From Burkholderia plantarii (GTDB lineage: Bacteria; Pseudomonadota; Gammaproteobacteria; Burkholderiales; Burkholderiaceae), in assembly GCF_001411805.1 (NCBI RefSeq), contig NZ_CP007212.1, positions 3,720,001 through 3,784,000 on the forward strand: a stretch of 64,000 bases of DNA, written 5' to 3'. The position numbers were made by a program, and so were the translations under genes. Positions 17,724 through 25,798 of this stretch are shown here, piece after piece. How positions within the stretch are numbered: the first letter of the stretch is position 1; every line of letters begins with the position of its first letter. The notes under the pieces were generated by a model. It did no database searches. It was given only the letters and a program-made list of their open reading frames with translations, and was not told the DNA's origin.

Positions 17724-19298
17724 TCAGCCCGGCGTCGTGCCCGATGCGCTCACCGCCGGCAGCGCTTCGCGCGGGGCCGCGTTCGGCGCGGCGGGCGCGG
17801 GCGCATTGGTGGCCGCATGCGAGCCAGCCCGCGCGTCGGGGGCCGCGAGCGGCGAGCCAGCCGCGTCGAAGCCGCCGCCGAGCGCCTTGATCAGGCCGAT
17901 CTGCAAGTCGCGGCGGCGCATCACGAGGTTGGTCACGGCCTGCTCCGAGTCGAGCCGCAGGATGTCGGCGCTCAGCACCTGCAACTGCGGCGACAGGCCG
18001 GCCTTGTAGCGGATCACGGCAAGCTCGTAGGCACGCGTCGAGGCGTCGAGCGCGCGCTGCGCGTCGCCCATCTGCCGGTCGATCGCGCGAATCGAGGCGA
18101 CCTGCGTGGCGACGTCGTTGAGCGCGCCGATCAGCGTCTGGTTGTAGTTCGCCACGCTCAGGTCGAAGTCGGCGTAGCGCCCCTTCAGTTGCGCGCGCAA
18201 CGCACCGGCATCGAAGATCGGCAGGTTCACGGCCGGCCCGAACTGCGCCTGGCGGCTCGCGAACTTCAGAAACTGGCCCCAGCCGAACGCGTCGAAGCCG
18301 AAGCCGGCCGCGAGGTTCACGTCGGGGAAGAATTCGGCCTTGGCCTCCTTCACGTCGTGCATCGTGCCCTCGACCTGCCAGCGCGCGGCGACCAGGTCGG
18401 GCCGGCGCGAGACCAGATTCGCCGGGATGTTGTCGGGCAGCGCGATCGCCCCGCCCGGGGTCAGCACCGGCACGGCGATCTTCAAGCCGCGATCGGGGCC
18501 CTTGCCGAGCAGCGCCGCGAGCTGGTAACGCACCGTGGTGATCTGGCCGTCGAGGTCGGACAGCGTCGATTCGCTGGTGGCGACGTTGCCGCGCGCGGTC
18601 TGCCGCTCGACGTTGGTGTCGAGCCCGGCGCCGACGCGGCCCTCGGTGATCTTGCCGACCGTCTCGCGGTTGCGGATCTCGCGCTGCGCGATGTCACGCA
18701 GCGCATAGAGCTGGGCGAGCTGGTTGTAGGTGCGCGCCACCGAGGTCGCCAGCGTCACGCGCGCCTGCTCGAACTCGGCCTGCGCGGCCTTCTGCTGCGA
18801 CACCGCCGAACGCAGCTTCTCGCGGTTCTTGCCCCACAGGTCGAGCTCCCACGACGCACTCGCCAGCACGTTGTTTTCGCTGTACCAGTTGCCGCCGTAG
18901 GGCGGCGGATAAAGGCCGTTGCCCGAATACAGCTCGCGGGTCCACGAGTAGCTGCCCTCGACCTTCGGCAGCAGCGTCGCGCGCGACGACTCGATGTACG
19001 AGGACGCCTTCGCGAGCCGCGCCTGGGCCTGCGCGATGGTCGGATTGCCGTCGAGCGCCTCGCCGATCAGCGTCGGCAGTTGCGGATCGCCGAACTGCGT
19101 GGCCCAGTCGAGCGTCGGCCACTGGCCGCCCTCGGCCGGCAGGCTCGCGCTGCTTTCCAACTGCTCGGCCGGCGTGGTGCGCTTGTCGCTGTGGATGCCG
19201 GCGTAGTTCGCGCAACCGGCCAGCGCGAGCGCTGCAGCGGCAGCCGCGGCCGTGGCGCGGATCGCGCGCAGCCGCATCGGGGTGAGCGGCGGCGTCAT
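17724..19298 (-). CDS. Outer-membrane efflux lipoprotein, OprM/NodT family
   Basis: This 524-residue TolC-like outer-membrane factor has a lipoprotein signal peptide with lipobox LALAGC (Cys near residue 29), followed by two OEP repeats of long helices and strands (WATQFGDPQLPTLIGEAL; SWELDLWGKNREKLRSAVSQ). The GNPTIAQAQARLAKA and NLPIFDAGALRAQLKGR blocks are typical of the family. It is the exit duct of the pump encoded by the two genes that follow. The C-terminal ~50 residues are a low-complexity Ala/Pro tail. It lies 124 nt downstream of a marR gene in the same direction. Confidence 0.92.
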   Translation of the reverse strand: MTPPLTPMRLRAIRATAAAAAAALALAGCANYAGIHSDKRTTPAEQLESSASLPAEGGQWPTLDWATQFGDPQLPTLIGEALDGNPTIAQAQARLAKASSYIESSRATLLPKVEGSYSWTRELYSGNGLYPPPYGGNWYSENNVLASASWELDLWGKNREKLRSAVSQQKAAQAEFEQARVTLATSVARTYNQLAQLYALRDIAQREIRNRETVGKITEGRVGAGLDTNVERQTARGNVATSESTLSDLDGQITTVRYQLAALLGKGPDRGLKIAVPVLTPGGAIALPDNIPANLVSRRPDLVAARWQVEGTMHDVKEAKAEFFPDVNLAAGFGFDAFGWGQFLKFASRQAQFGPAVNLPIFDAGALRAQLKGRYADFDLSVANYNQTLIGALNDVATQVASIRAIDRQMGDAQRALDASTRAYELAVIRYKAGLSPQLQVLSADILRLDSEQAVTNLVMRRRDLQIGLIKALGGGFDAAGSPLAAPDARAGSHAATNAPAPAAPNAAPREALPAVSASGTTPG

Positions 19299-19422
19299 CG
19301 CGCGGCTCCGCGGCGCGCCATCGTGCCTGTGACGGTATTCATACGAAAACGACTCCCTGCATCAATGGACTAGACAACTATTAAATGGCAACCTGGCCGC
19401 CCGAATCCGGTACCGCCGGCGT

Positions 19423-19890
19423 TCAAACGCCGTTGTCCAGAATCCGCAACAACATCCGCTTCAGTGCCTGCCGCTCTTCCTCGACGAGGCCGTCAAGCGC
19501 TTCGTCGATCACCGAGTTGAGCAGTCTCGGCATCGCCTCGGCGATCACGGCGCCCGCCTCGGTCGTCACGAGCCGCACCACGCGCCGGTCCTCGCTGGCG
19601 CGAACCCGCTGCAGCAGGCCGTGCTTTTCGATCCGGTCGAGCACGCGCGTGATCGCGCCCGCATCGATGTTCCAGTAGCGCGCCAGATCGGCCGCCGTCG
19701 TGCAGCTGCCGCTGGCGAGCAGGAACAGCACCTTGCCCTGCATGCCCGTCACGCCGAACTCGTCCAGCGTGAGCTGCGTGATGCGATGCATCAGCCGCGC
19801 ATGGGTCAGCGTCAGCAGATGCCCGAGGCTTGCACCGGACTCATCGGTCGGCACCGACAGCGCCAGCGGCGGCAAATTCAGCGATTTCAT
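19423..19890 (-). CDS. MarR family regulator of the emr efflux operon
   Basis: This 155-residue MarR protein starts at ATG 19890 behind GGGAGAGGG. The winged helix includes TTAADLARYWNIDAGAITRVLDRIEKHGLL and the wing ASEDRRVVRLVTTEAG. It is similar in layout to regulators encoded at the head of EmrAB-OMF operons and most likely represses the pump until an effector binds. It lies only 34 nt downstream of a second, different marR gene, so both are probably on one mRNA. Which of the two binds the operon promoter is not visible. Confidence 0.88.
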   Translation of the reverse strand: MKSLNLPPLALSVPTDESGASLGHLLTLTHARLMHRITQLTLDEFGVTGMQGKVLFLLASGSCTTAADLARYWNIDAGAITRVLDRIEKHGLLQRVRASEDRRVVRLVTTEAGAVIAEAMPRLLNSVIDEALDGLVEEERQALKRMLLRILDNGV

Positions 19891-19924
19891 GCCCTCTCTC
19901 CCGTTCCCGTGCCGGCCGCCCGGC

Positions 19925-20365
19925 TCACGCCGCGGCGCCGTCCGACAGCAGATCGCGCGACACGCTTGCCAGCTCGCGATACAGCGCATCGGTGCGACGT
20001 GCCCCGAAACGCCGCTCGAACGCGGCCTGCGCGGTGCGCCAGCACCGCAATGCCTCGGCGAGCCGGCGCCGCCCGGCCAGCGTCAGCGCGATGCGCTGAC
20101 GCTGGCCCTTGTCATGTGCCTGCTCGACCAGCGCGGCGCGCAGCAGCGGCTTGAGCGCACGCACCAGCGTCGTGCGGTCCGTCGAGGTGGCACGCGCGAG
20201 CTCGGCCATCGTCGCCCCGACTTCCGGCTCCAGCGAGCGCAGGATGCAGAACTGCGACGGCGTCAGGCCCGCCTGCGACAGGTAGCGTTCGTAGAAGCGC
20301 GACACCTGCCGCGCGGCCTGGCGAATCGCGAAACAGACGTCGGTATCGGAGGGCTCGCTGTGCAT
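19925..20365 (-). CDS. Second MarR family regulator, upstream of the emr operon marR
   Basis: A 146-residue MarR protein distinct from its neighbour: GLTPSQFCILRSLEPEVGATMAELARATSTDRTTLVRALKPL forms the helix-turn-helix, followed by a short wing (AHDKGQRQRIALTLAGR). The ATG at 20365 has no strong ribosome-binding site; a GTG two codons earlier is equally possible. Its effector may be a phenolic or an oxidant. It heads a five-gene minus-strand run (marR-marR-oprM-emrA-emrB), and a palindrome upstream resembles a MarR operator. Confidence 0.85.
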   Translation of the reverse strand: MHSEPSDTDVCFAIRQAARQVSRFYERYLSQAGLTPSQFCILRSLEPEVGATMAELARATSTDRTTLVRALKPLLRAALVEQAHDKGQRQRIALTLAGRRRLAEALRCWRTAQAAFERRFGARRTDALYRELASVSRDLLSDGAAA

Positions 20366-20440
20366 GCGCACAGACTAGAGATCAGGGGCCGGGTCGGCAA
20401 TGCCGGCAGCCGCATTAAATTATCACTGCCGCGACAAGAA

Positions 20441-20452
20441 TCGACATGTCAA
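20441..20452. promoter_or_regulatory. Candidate MarR operator (GACATGTC core)
   Basis: A perfect 8-bp palindrome GACATGTC lies inside TCGACATGTCAA, about 76 nt upstream of the marR start. On the minus strand it reads TTGACATGTCGA, close to the TTGAC-N2-GTCAA site before the other MarR/MFS operon. Its TTGACA half could also serve as a -35 element. Confidence 0.4.
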
Positions 20453-20505
20453 TCATCTGATGGCAACAATGCTGCGGTTTACCAATATTTATCGGATGAA
20501 TGAGT

Positions 20506-20525
20506 AAAAACCGGCCGGCGGCCGG
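20506..20525 (-). terminator. Intrinsic terminator of the LysR gene
   Basis: On the minus strand a 6-bp stem (CCGGCC / GGCCGG, loop GCC) is followed directly by five T residues. It starts 8 nt after the LysR stop codon. Confidence 0.75.
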
Positions 20526-20532
20526 CGGCGGT

Positions 20533-21447
20533 TCAGCGCGCGCCCGGCGACGGCGCGTTCTCGAAGAACGTGATCGTGTGATCGATGAAGCTGCGCACCT
20601 TGGCCGGCATCAGCGTGCGCGAGCTGTAGGCGAGGCGGATCTCGGCGCCCATGTCGACGAGCGGGAAGCCGGGCAGCACCGACACCAGCCGGCCCGCTTC
20701 GAGATGCTCGCGCACGCCCGAACTCGGCAGCATGCCGATCCCGAAGCCGCGCAGCACCATGTCGAGGTTGAACGGCGCGTTGTTCGATTCGATCTCGTAG
20801 CGGAACGGCACCACGAGCAGTTCGTCATCCACGCGAAAGCGCATCTCCGGCTTGCGGATCGAGGTCGAAAACGCCACCACCAGGTGGTCGGCGATCTCTG
20901 CCGGATGGGTCGGCACCGAGTGGCGCGCGAGGTAGTCAGGCGAGGCGACGAGCTCGAACGGGATCAGTTCCACCAGCCGCGTGACGACCGTATCCGAGGT
21001 CAGCATGAACGGCAGCAGCAGGCCCACGTCGTAGCCTTCCGCCACCAGATCGACGGGGCGCTCGGCCAGCGTCACGTCGATGCTCACCTTCGGATATTTT
21101 TCCTTGTAGCTTGCGATCAGCGCCATCAGGCGGTGCATGGTGGCGGTCGCGTGCGAGATCACGCGCAGCACGCCGGTGGGCTCGCGCGCTTGCGTGGAGG
21201 CGCCTTCCTCGAGCGCGTCGAGATCGGCGATCACGCGCACGCAGCCTTCGTAGAACTGCTCGGCCGCCTCGGTCAGCGAAATCTGGCGCGTGGTGCGATG
21301 GAACAGCCGCACGCCGAGCCGCTTCTCGAGCGAGGCGATCGCGCGCGACACGACCGGCGTGGACAGGCCCAGCATGTCCGCGGCGCGTGTGAAGCCGCGC
21401 GCCTCGACGACCGAACAGAAGATACGCAGGCTATCGATGTATTCCAT
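20533..21447 (-). CDS. LysR family transcriptional regulator
   Basis: This 304-residue LTTR has an N-terminal winged helix (MEYIDSLRIFCSVVEARGFTRAADMLGLSTPVVSRAIASLEKRLG, cited in part) and the linker FHRTTRQISLTEAAEQFYEG. A type-2 periplasmic-binding-like effector domain follows from about residue 90 (GVLRVISHATATMHRLMALI). It is closest in layout to the CrgA/AaeR-like subgroup of betaproteobacteria. No divergent target gene is adjacent, because the region upstream has been disrupted by IS relics. The original target may have been lost. Its own terminator isolates it from the downstream marR genes. Confidence 0.88.
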   Translation of the reverse strand: MEYIDSLRIFCSVVEARGFTRAADMLGLSTPVVSRAIASLEKRLGVRLFHRTTRQISLTEAAEQFYEGCVRVIADLDALEEGASTQAREPTGVLRVISHATATMHRLMALIASYKEKYPKVSIDVTLAERPVDLVAEGYDVGLLLPFMLTSDTVVTRLVELIPFELVASPDYLARHSVPTHPAEIADHLVVAFSTSIRKPEMRFRVDDELLVVPFRYEIESNNAPFNLDMVLRGFGIGMLPSSGVREHLEAGRLVSVLPGFPLVDMGAEIRLAYSSRTLMPAKVRSFIDHTITFFENAPSPGAR

Positions 21448-21711
21448 GACGATGATTCCGGGTAGCGTGCGCGACTCGACACGGACAGCGCGGGATGGCC
21501 GCGCGGCGATGACGCTGTCGCCGGCCGCGCCCGGCGGGTCGCCGCACGCGTCATCGCTTGCGGCGACAACGAACCGTCCGGAGCGGACGGCGCGACATTT
21601 TATCGTGTCCGGATCATGCCCGCCGGGCCTCGGAGTTTCGCCACCGCCGCCGGATACGGCCGGCGCGGCGCCGTCACGCCGGCCAACGGCCGATGTTGCT
21701 GCCGGCCGCGG
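21448..21711. other. Upstream region of lysR, no gene recognised
   Basis: About 260 bp of GC-rich DNA lies between the LysR start and the gene stub. I found no convincing coding frame, operator or terminator. A LysR target promoter may once have been here. Confidence 0.4.
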
Positions 21712-21816
21712 TCAGGCGATGCTCGCGAAGTCGTTGGTGTTCCGCCGCAACGCCTGCAAATAGGTATGCTGGATCTGGGCCGCACTGCCGGTGAAATAGC
21801 TGCCGCGACGTCCCGC
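21712..21816 (-). pseudogene. 3' stub of an unidentified gene cut by an IS3-type element
   Basis: An open frame without a start runs into a TGA at 21712-21714 and encodes a tail with YFTGSAAQIQHTYLQAL followed by RRNTNDFASIA. Codon use is host-like and the segment begins where the IS3 relic ends, so it looks like the surviving C-terminus of a gene interrupted by the insertion. I do not recognise the family. The exact junction is uncertain by about 10-20 nt. Confidence 0.45.
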
Positions 21817-21821
21817 CGTTT

Positions 21822-22136
21822 TCAGTAGCGCTCGGCTTTTGAGTCCGGAGTTAATTTAGCTGCGTCCGCCATCAGCTGGCGGGCGTAGGTTGCAGGCGTT
21901 AGCCCGCCCAGCGATTTCCTCGGCCGCTCTTCGTCGTACTCTCGTCGCCGTGCTTCGATCGGCACCTCGGTATGAGACAGGCTCGTGAACCAGTGCTCGT
22001 CGAGGCATTCGTCGCGGAATCGACCGTTGAACGATTCGATATCAGCATTCTGATTCGGCTCGCCGGGCTCAATCAGAAACAGCTTCACACCTCGCCGGTG
22101 TGCCCAGGTCAACATCGCCCGACCACGGAACTCCTA
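21822..22136 (-). pseudogene. Truncated IS3-family transposase (OrfB C-terminal part)
   Basis: The frame from EFRGRAMLTWAHRRGVKLFL to the TGA at 21822 is the C-terminal third of an IS3-family OrfB integrase-type transposase of the IS407/IS51-like type. It keeps NADIESFNGRFRDECLDEHW, which carries the final Glu of the DDE triad, and KSLGGLTPATYARQL. OrfA, the two catalytic Asp residues and the left end of the element are missing. The remnant stops 12 nt from the end of the adhesin-like gene. It cannot transpose on its own. Confidence 0.85.
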
Positions 22137-22148
22137 CCAATCAATACT

Positions 22149-23138
22149 TTATGTTTTTGTCGTAACCGTGAAAGTGAGAACATCAGTATAGGCACCCTTC
22201 TTCAGCCCTGGCCTCACATAAGTTCCGAAGGTGGGAGCCAAGCACGTTCTACCCGACGCATTCAGCTTTATTTCCGATTTGTTTTGATTCGGCAACGTGA
22301 ACTCGGTTGTGCCGTCGTTCAGCATCACGCTGTAGGGAACTATCTGAGTCGGATCGGCCAGGGCTTTCAGCTGGTACTGATTTGCGACTGTTCCGTTCTC
22401 ACTGTCGGCATCGACAACTACGTCGGCACCGTCGCCGCTCAATCCTGAATACGTAAAACAAAGCTGATCGGCTGCGGCCGTGAATCTCTTTTCCCCATGA
22501 TCGACCGGTAGTTCACCGAGGTCCCAGTCGGGTGCTGACATGCGAATCGTCAATGGAGGTCTCGGTGGGTTAACCGGCGAAACGACCTGACAATCGCCCC
22601 CGTCAGAATCCGGGTAAATATAGGCCGCTCCTTTTATTTCACCTTGGAAATCATAAAAGCTTCCCCTGCTATCAAACTCTCGTTCAGCGGCCAAAACAGC
22701 AACAGATCGCCATTTTCCACGACTTGGAAAAATTATTAAAATGTTGGCCGCAACAGGATTTATATTTATCCAATCGTGATTATCTCCGATAAACGCCTGA
22801 GCAAGCAAGCCATCGTAAGAAATCCCATGAGTGTCCCGAGCGCTCGCCCATCCATTTAAACCCACCATCGCGTCGCTGCTAGAAAATGAGTAAGGGCTAT
22901 TGTTTTTATCATAAGCCCAAACCACCACCCCTCTTGAACGAGTGTATACACGCGGCCCATCAAGTCCGCGCTTAAAATCCATCACAAGCGACACTCGAAC
23001 TTGATAACCATCATCCTGCCAAGTGCAGTTTTTGTAATCGTAGACCAAAGAGCCCGGATTATCCGCCAGCGCCAATTTGTAAATTGCAACAAATACCAAA
23101 CTAACGCACCATTTTTTTCGCCTGGATGCTGATACCAA
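22149..23138 (-). CDS. Orphan CooD/CblD-like pilus tip (adhesin) protein
   Basis: This 329-residue exported protein has a signal peptide (RRKKW, then CVSLVFVAIYKLALA). Its C-terminal ~110 residues resemble the pilin-like domain of CooD/CblD, the tip adhesins of CS1-type and cable pili: a DQLCFTYSG Cys block, VPYSVMLNDG, SGRTCLAP with the partner Cys, and a final GAYTDVLTFTV beta-strand. The N-terminal half would be the receptor-binding domain and has no recognised relative. The start appears to be TTG at 23138, with GAGG ~10 nt upstream, touching the stop of the repeat ORF. Base composition is clearly more AT-rich than the surroundings, indicating transfer. No chaperone, usher or major pilin gene is nearby. 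Confidence 0.6.
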   Translation of the reverse strand: MVSASRRKKWCVSLVFVAIYKLALADNPGSLVYDYKNCTWQDDGYQVRVSLVMDFKRGLDGPRVYTRSRGVVVWAYDKNNSPYSFSSSDAMVGLNGWASARDTHGISYDGLLAQAFIGDNHDWININPVAANILIIFPSRGKWRSVAVLAAEREFDSRGSFYDFQGEIKGAAYIYPDSDGGDCQVVSPVNPPRPPLTIRMSAPDWDLGELPVDHGEKRFTAAADQLCFTYSGLSGDGADVVVDADSENGTVANQYQLKALADPTQIVPYSVMLNDGTTEFTLPNQNKSEIKLNASGRTCLAPTFGTYVRPGLKKGAYTDVLTFTVTTKT

Positions 23139-23375
23139 TTAGATCGCCTCGGTTTTCAATAAATCGACCGCCGGCGTTTCTGCCGCCGGCGTTTCTGCCG
23201 CCGGCGTTTCTGCCGCCGGCGTTTCTGCCGCCGGCGTTTCTGCCGCCGGCGTTTCTGCCGCCGGCGTTTCTGCCGCCGGCGTTTCTGCCGCCGGCGTTTC
23301 TGCCGCCGGCGTTTCTTTGCTTTCAATCAAAAGATTTTCGGTCCAATACCCCGCCCACGCCTTGACCGAGCGCAT
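23139..23375 (-). CDS. Possible 78-residue ORF with ten ETPA(A) repeats
   Basis: Reading MRSVKAWAGYWTENLLIESK and then ten tandem ETPAA units, this frame ends at a TAA that touches the TTG start of the adhesin-like gene, so it could be a translationally coupled leader. There is only a weak purine-rich stretch before its ATG. The repeat is open in more than one frame, including plus-strand frames, so coding on this strand is unproven. Acidic Pro/Ala/Glu/Thr repeats like this are typical of flexible stalks or linkers. It may be a displaced fragment of a larger surface protein. Confidence 0.3.
   Translation of the reverse strand: MRSVKAWAGYWTENLLIESKETPAAETPAAETPAAETPAAETPAAETPAAETPAAETPAAETPAAETPAVDLLKTEAI
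23169..23318. repeat. Ten-copy 15-bp tandem repeat (VNTR)
   Basis: The unit CCGCCGGCGTTTCTG recurs ten times head to tail with practically no divergence; only the last copy departs at its end. The 15-bp period keeps every frame open, so copy-number change would lengthen or shorten a protein by five residues per unit without a frameshift. Near-perfect identity suggests recent expansion by slippage. Confidence 0.9.
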
Positions 23376-23405
23376 CTTTACCGCCTTCTATCGTGGAAGA
23401 TCACG

Positions 23406-23858
23406 GTTGATGGTCGACCCGCGCTGAGCGAGATCCTGCAGATATTGCAGTCGCGAGACCAAAGTATCTTCCGCATCACAGGCCCGTTCGCAGAGAGCAC
23501 GCTCTCGCGCGCGCCGCGTCGCGAGACCCTGCACACGAAGCCGGTGGATGGATCGACTTACTGGAGCGTGCGCACGATCGCCGCCGAAACGGCCATCTCG
23601 CCGACGAGCGTGCATCGCGACTTCAAGCTGCTGGGTCTACCGCCGCATCGCAGCGAAAGCTTCTTTGCGTTGATCGATCACCAACAAGGCGATCCGCAGA
23701 GGCTCGTCGGCTCGGTCAAACAACTGATCAAGCGTATCGATCTATTCGTCTCCCACTACAACGAAAACTGCAAGCCATTCGCCTGGACCGCGTCTGCCGA
23801 CTCCATCCTCGAAAAGCTTCACAGACTTTGTTCGCGAATCAGCGAAACAGGACACTAG
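23406..23858 (+). pseudogene. IS630-family transposase relic lacking the DDE core
   Basis: The N-terminal helix-turn-helix portion of an IS630 transposase (TLSRAPRRETLH, WSVRTIAAETAISPTSVHRD, LLGLPPHRSESF) is joined directly to the C-terminal portion (KQLIKRIDLFVSHYNENCKPF, ILEKLHRLCSRISETGH). The central ~200 residues with the catalytic DDE triad are missing. The frame stays open across the join, so this is an internal deletion relic and not a frameshift. No intact copy is in the window. It marks the right border of the AT-rich island, next to ssb's terminator. Confidence 0.8.
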
Positions 23859-23875
23859 ACGGAATTATGTGTAAA

Positions 23876-23933
23876 CGAAAAAAGACCCGAACATCCAGGC
23901 TAAACCGTTGATTTAGCTTGAAAATTCGGGTCT
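23876..23933 (-). terminator. ssb terminator with nested inverted repeat
   Basis: Downstream of ssb an outer stem (AGACCCGAA at 23883-23891 with TTCGGGTCT at 23925-23933) encloses a second stem (GCTAAA at 23899-23904 with TTTAGC at 23912-23917). On the minus strand the outer stem is followed by a run of T residues. The double-stem layout is unusual for a simple terminator. Confidence 0.75.
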
Positions 23934-23961
23934 ATCCTTACCCCAGGAACTAACGTTCCTC

Positions 23962-24531
23962 CTAGAAAGGAATATCGTCATCCATCTCGTCGAACCCGCC
24001 ACCGGCCGGCTGGCTCGGGCGGCTCGAACCGCCGCCGCCGCTACCACCGCGTGAAGCACCGCCACCACCGGCAGCACGGCCACCGCCGCCACCACGCTCC
24101 ATGTCGCCGCCGCGGCCGCCACCACCACCACCACCATAGCCGCCGCCACCACCACCGCCATAACCTTCATCACCACCACCGCCGCCGCCCGCGCCGCCAC
24201 GGCCGCCCAGCATCTGCATCTGGTCCGCGACGATTTCGGTCGAGTAACGGTCCTGGCCGTCCTGGCCCTGCCACTTGCGCGTGCGCAGGCGCCCTTCGAT
24301 GTACACCGACGAGCCCTTCTTCAGGTACTCGTTGACGATCTCGGCCAGCCGGCCGAAGAACGCCACGCGGTGCCACTCGGTCATTTCCTTGAAATCGCCG
24401 CTCGCCTTGTCCTTGTAGCGATCGGTCGTCGCGAGGCGGATGTTCGCCACCGCGTCGCCGCTTGGCAGGTAGCGCACTTCGGGGTCGGCGCCCAGATTGC
24501 CGACGAGAATGACCTTGTTGACGGATGCCAT
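23962..24531 (-). CDS. ssb: Single-stranded DNA-binding protein
   Basis: This 189-residue SSB has an OB-fold in residues 1-110 ([20 protein letters not shown] at the start, [22 protein letters not shown], then [11 protein letters not shown]) and ends with the acidic tip DEMDDDIPF that recruits repair and replication partners. The linker is almost pure Gly with scattered Tyr, Arg and Ser, longer and more Gly-rich than in E. coli SSB. The ATG at 24531 has GGAGAAA upstream; a start four codons earlier is weaker. The protein binds ssDNA as a homotetramer. An MFS gene lies upstream on the same strand, 79 nt away. Confidence 0.97.
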   Translation of the reverse strand: MASVNKVILVGNLGADPEVRYLPSGDAVANIRLATTDRYKDKASGDFKEMTEWHRVAFFGRLAEIVNEYLKKGSSVYIEGRLRTRKWQGQDGQDRYSTEIVADQMQMLGGRGGAGGGGGGDEGYGGGGGGGYGGGGGGGRGGDMERGGGGGRAAGGGGASRGGSGGGGSSRPSQPAGGGFDEMDDDIPF

Positions 24532-24610
24532 GTATTTCTCCAAAAGATTCGTTGCCGGCCGTGGCGCATGCCCCGCGCCGGCCCGCGCAACGGCTGCGGC
24601 GCGACGCCCG

Positions 24611-25798
24611 TCAGGCCTTGCGCGGCGGCCGTTTCATGCTGGCGGCGATTATAAGCCAGACCGCCACGAGCGCCGAACAGGCGTAGAAAACCTCGTTCGC
24701 GCCGCCCGTCTTCAGCAGCCAGCCGCCCACCACGCCGCCCAGCGCGAGGCCGATCGACTGCGTGGTGTTGTAGACGCCGGTGGCCGCGCCCTTGCGCGAG
24801 CCCGGCGCGAGCTTCGACACCAGCGACGGCTGCGAGGCCTCGAGAATGTTGAAACCGAGGAAGTAGACGAACAGCACGGCCGCGACGATCACAATCGTAT
24901 GCGGCGTCGAGCCGAGCAGCAATTGGCCGATCAGGATAGCGGCGATGCCGCCGAGCAGCACCGGCTTCATCTTCCCGCGCTTCTCCGCGACGATGATGGC
25001 CGGCACCATCGCGACGAACGCGAGCCCCATCACCGGCAGGTACACCTTCCAGTGCGACGCCACGGGCAGCCCGCCGTCCACCAGCAGGCGCGGCACCACG
25101 AGGAACAGCGCGGTCTGCGTGGCATGCAGCACCAGCACGCCGAAATTCAGGCGCAGCAGTTCGACGTTGCGCAACACCTCGGCGAACGGTGCCTTCACAT
25201 GGGCCGATTTCGGCGCGTCGGGAACGATCCAGATCACCACGCCGATCGCGAGGATCGACAGCACGCCGACGATCCAGAACAGGCCGCTCATCCCCACCCA
25301 GTGGAACACGATCGGCGCGCCCACGATCGCCACCGCGAACGACACGCCGATCGAGCCGCCTACCATCGCCATCGCCTTGGTGCGATTCTGCTCGGAGGTC
25401 AGGTCGGCGATGAACGCGAGCACCGCCGACGATACCGCCCCCATTCCCTGCACGACACGCCCGACGATGATCCAGGTGATGTCGTGCGCGAACGCGGCGA
25501 TGAACGCGCCGAGCGCGAACACCAGCAGCCCGAACGCGATCACGGGCTTGCGGCCGAAGCGGTCGGAGGCCCAGCCGTAGAAGATGTAGAACAGCGATTG
25601 GGTGACGCCGTAGGCGCCGAGCGCGATGCCGACGAGCAGCACGTTGTCGCCGCCGGGGATCGTTTTCGCATAGACGGAAAACACCGGCATGATCATGAAC
25701 AGGCCCAGCATGCGCAGCGCGAAGATCGCCGCGAGCGACGCGGTCGCGCGTAACTCAGGCGCACTCATGCGGACGGGTGAAGCGGACGGATTGGACAT
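24611..25798 (-). CDS. MFS transporter (YajR/DHA1-like)
   Basis: This ~395-residue, 12-TM MFS permease is conserved next to ssb and uvrA in Burkholderiales. Motif A is visible as [17 protein letters not shown] and motif C as [18 protein letters not shown]. It is probably a drug or metabolite exporter; the substrate is unknown. The preferred start is ATG 25798 (MSNPSASP); MSAPELRAT ten codons later is also possible, and neither has a clear ribosome-binding site. It is divergent from uvrA across a ~227-bp spacer. Confidence 0.82.
   Translation of the reverse strand: MSNPSASPVRMSAPELRATASLAAIFALRMLGLFMIMPVFSVYAKTIPGGDNVLLVGIALGAYGVTQSLFYIFYGWASDRFGRKPVIAFGLLVFALGAFIAAFAHDITWIIVGRVVQGMGAVSSAVLAFIADLTSEQNRTKAMAMVGGSIGVSFAVAIVGAPIVFHWVGMSGLFWIVGVLSILAIGVVIWIVPDAPKSAHVKAPFAEVLRNVELLRLNFGVLVLHATQTALFLVVPRLLVDGGLPVASHWKVYLPVMGLAFVAMVPAIIVAEKRGKMKPVLLGGIAAILIGQLLLGSTPHTIVIVAAVLFVYFLGFNILEASQPSLVSKLAPGSRKGAATGVYNTTQSIGLALGGVVGGWLLKTGGANEVFYACSALVAVWLIIAASMKRPPRKA

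Noticed and set aside
23169..23318. Repeat array as a CRISPR
   Set aside because: The 15-bp units are head to tail with no spacers, and no cas genes are present.
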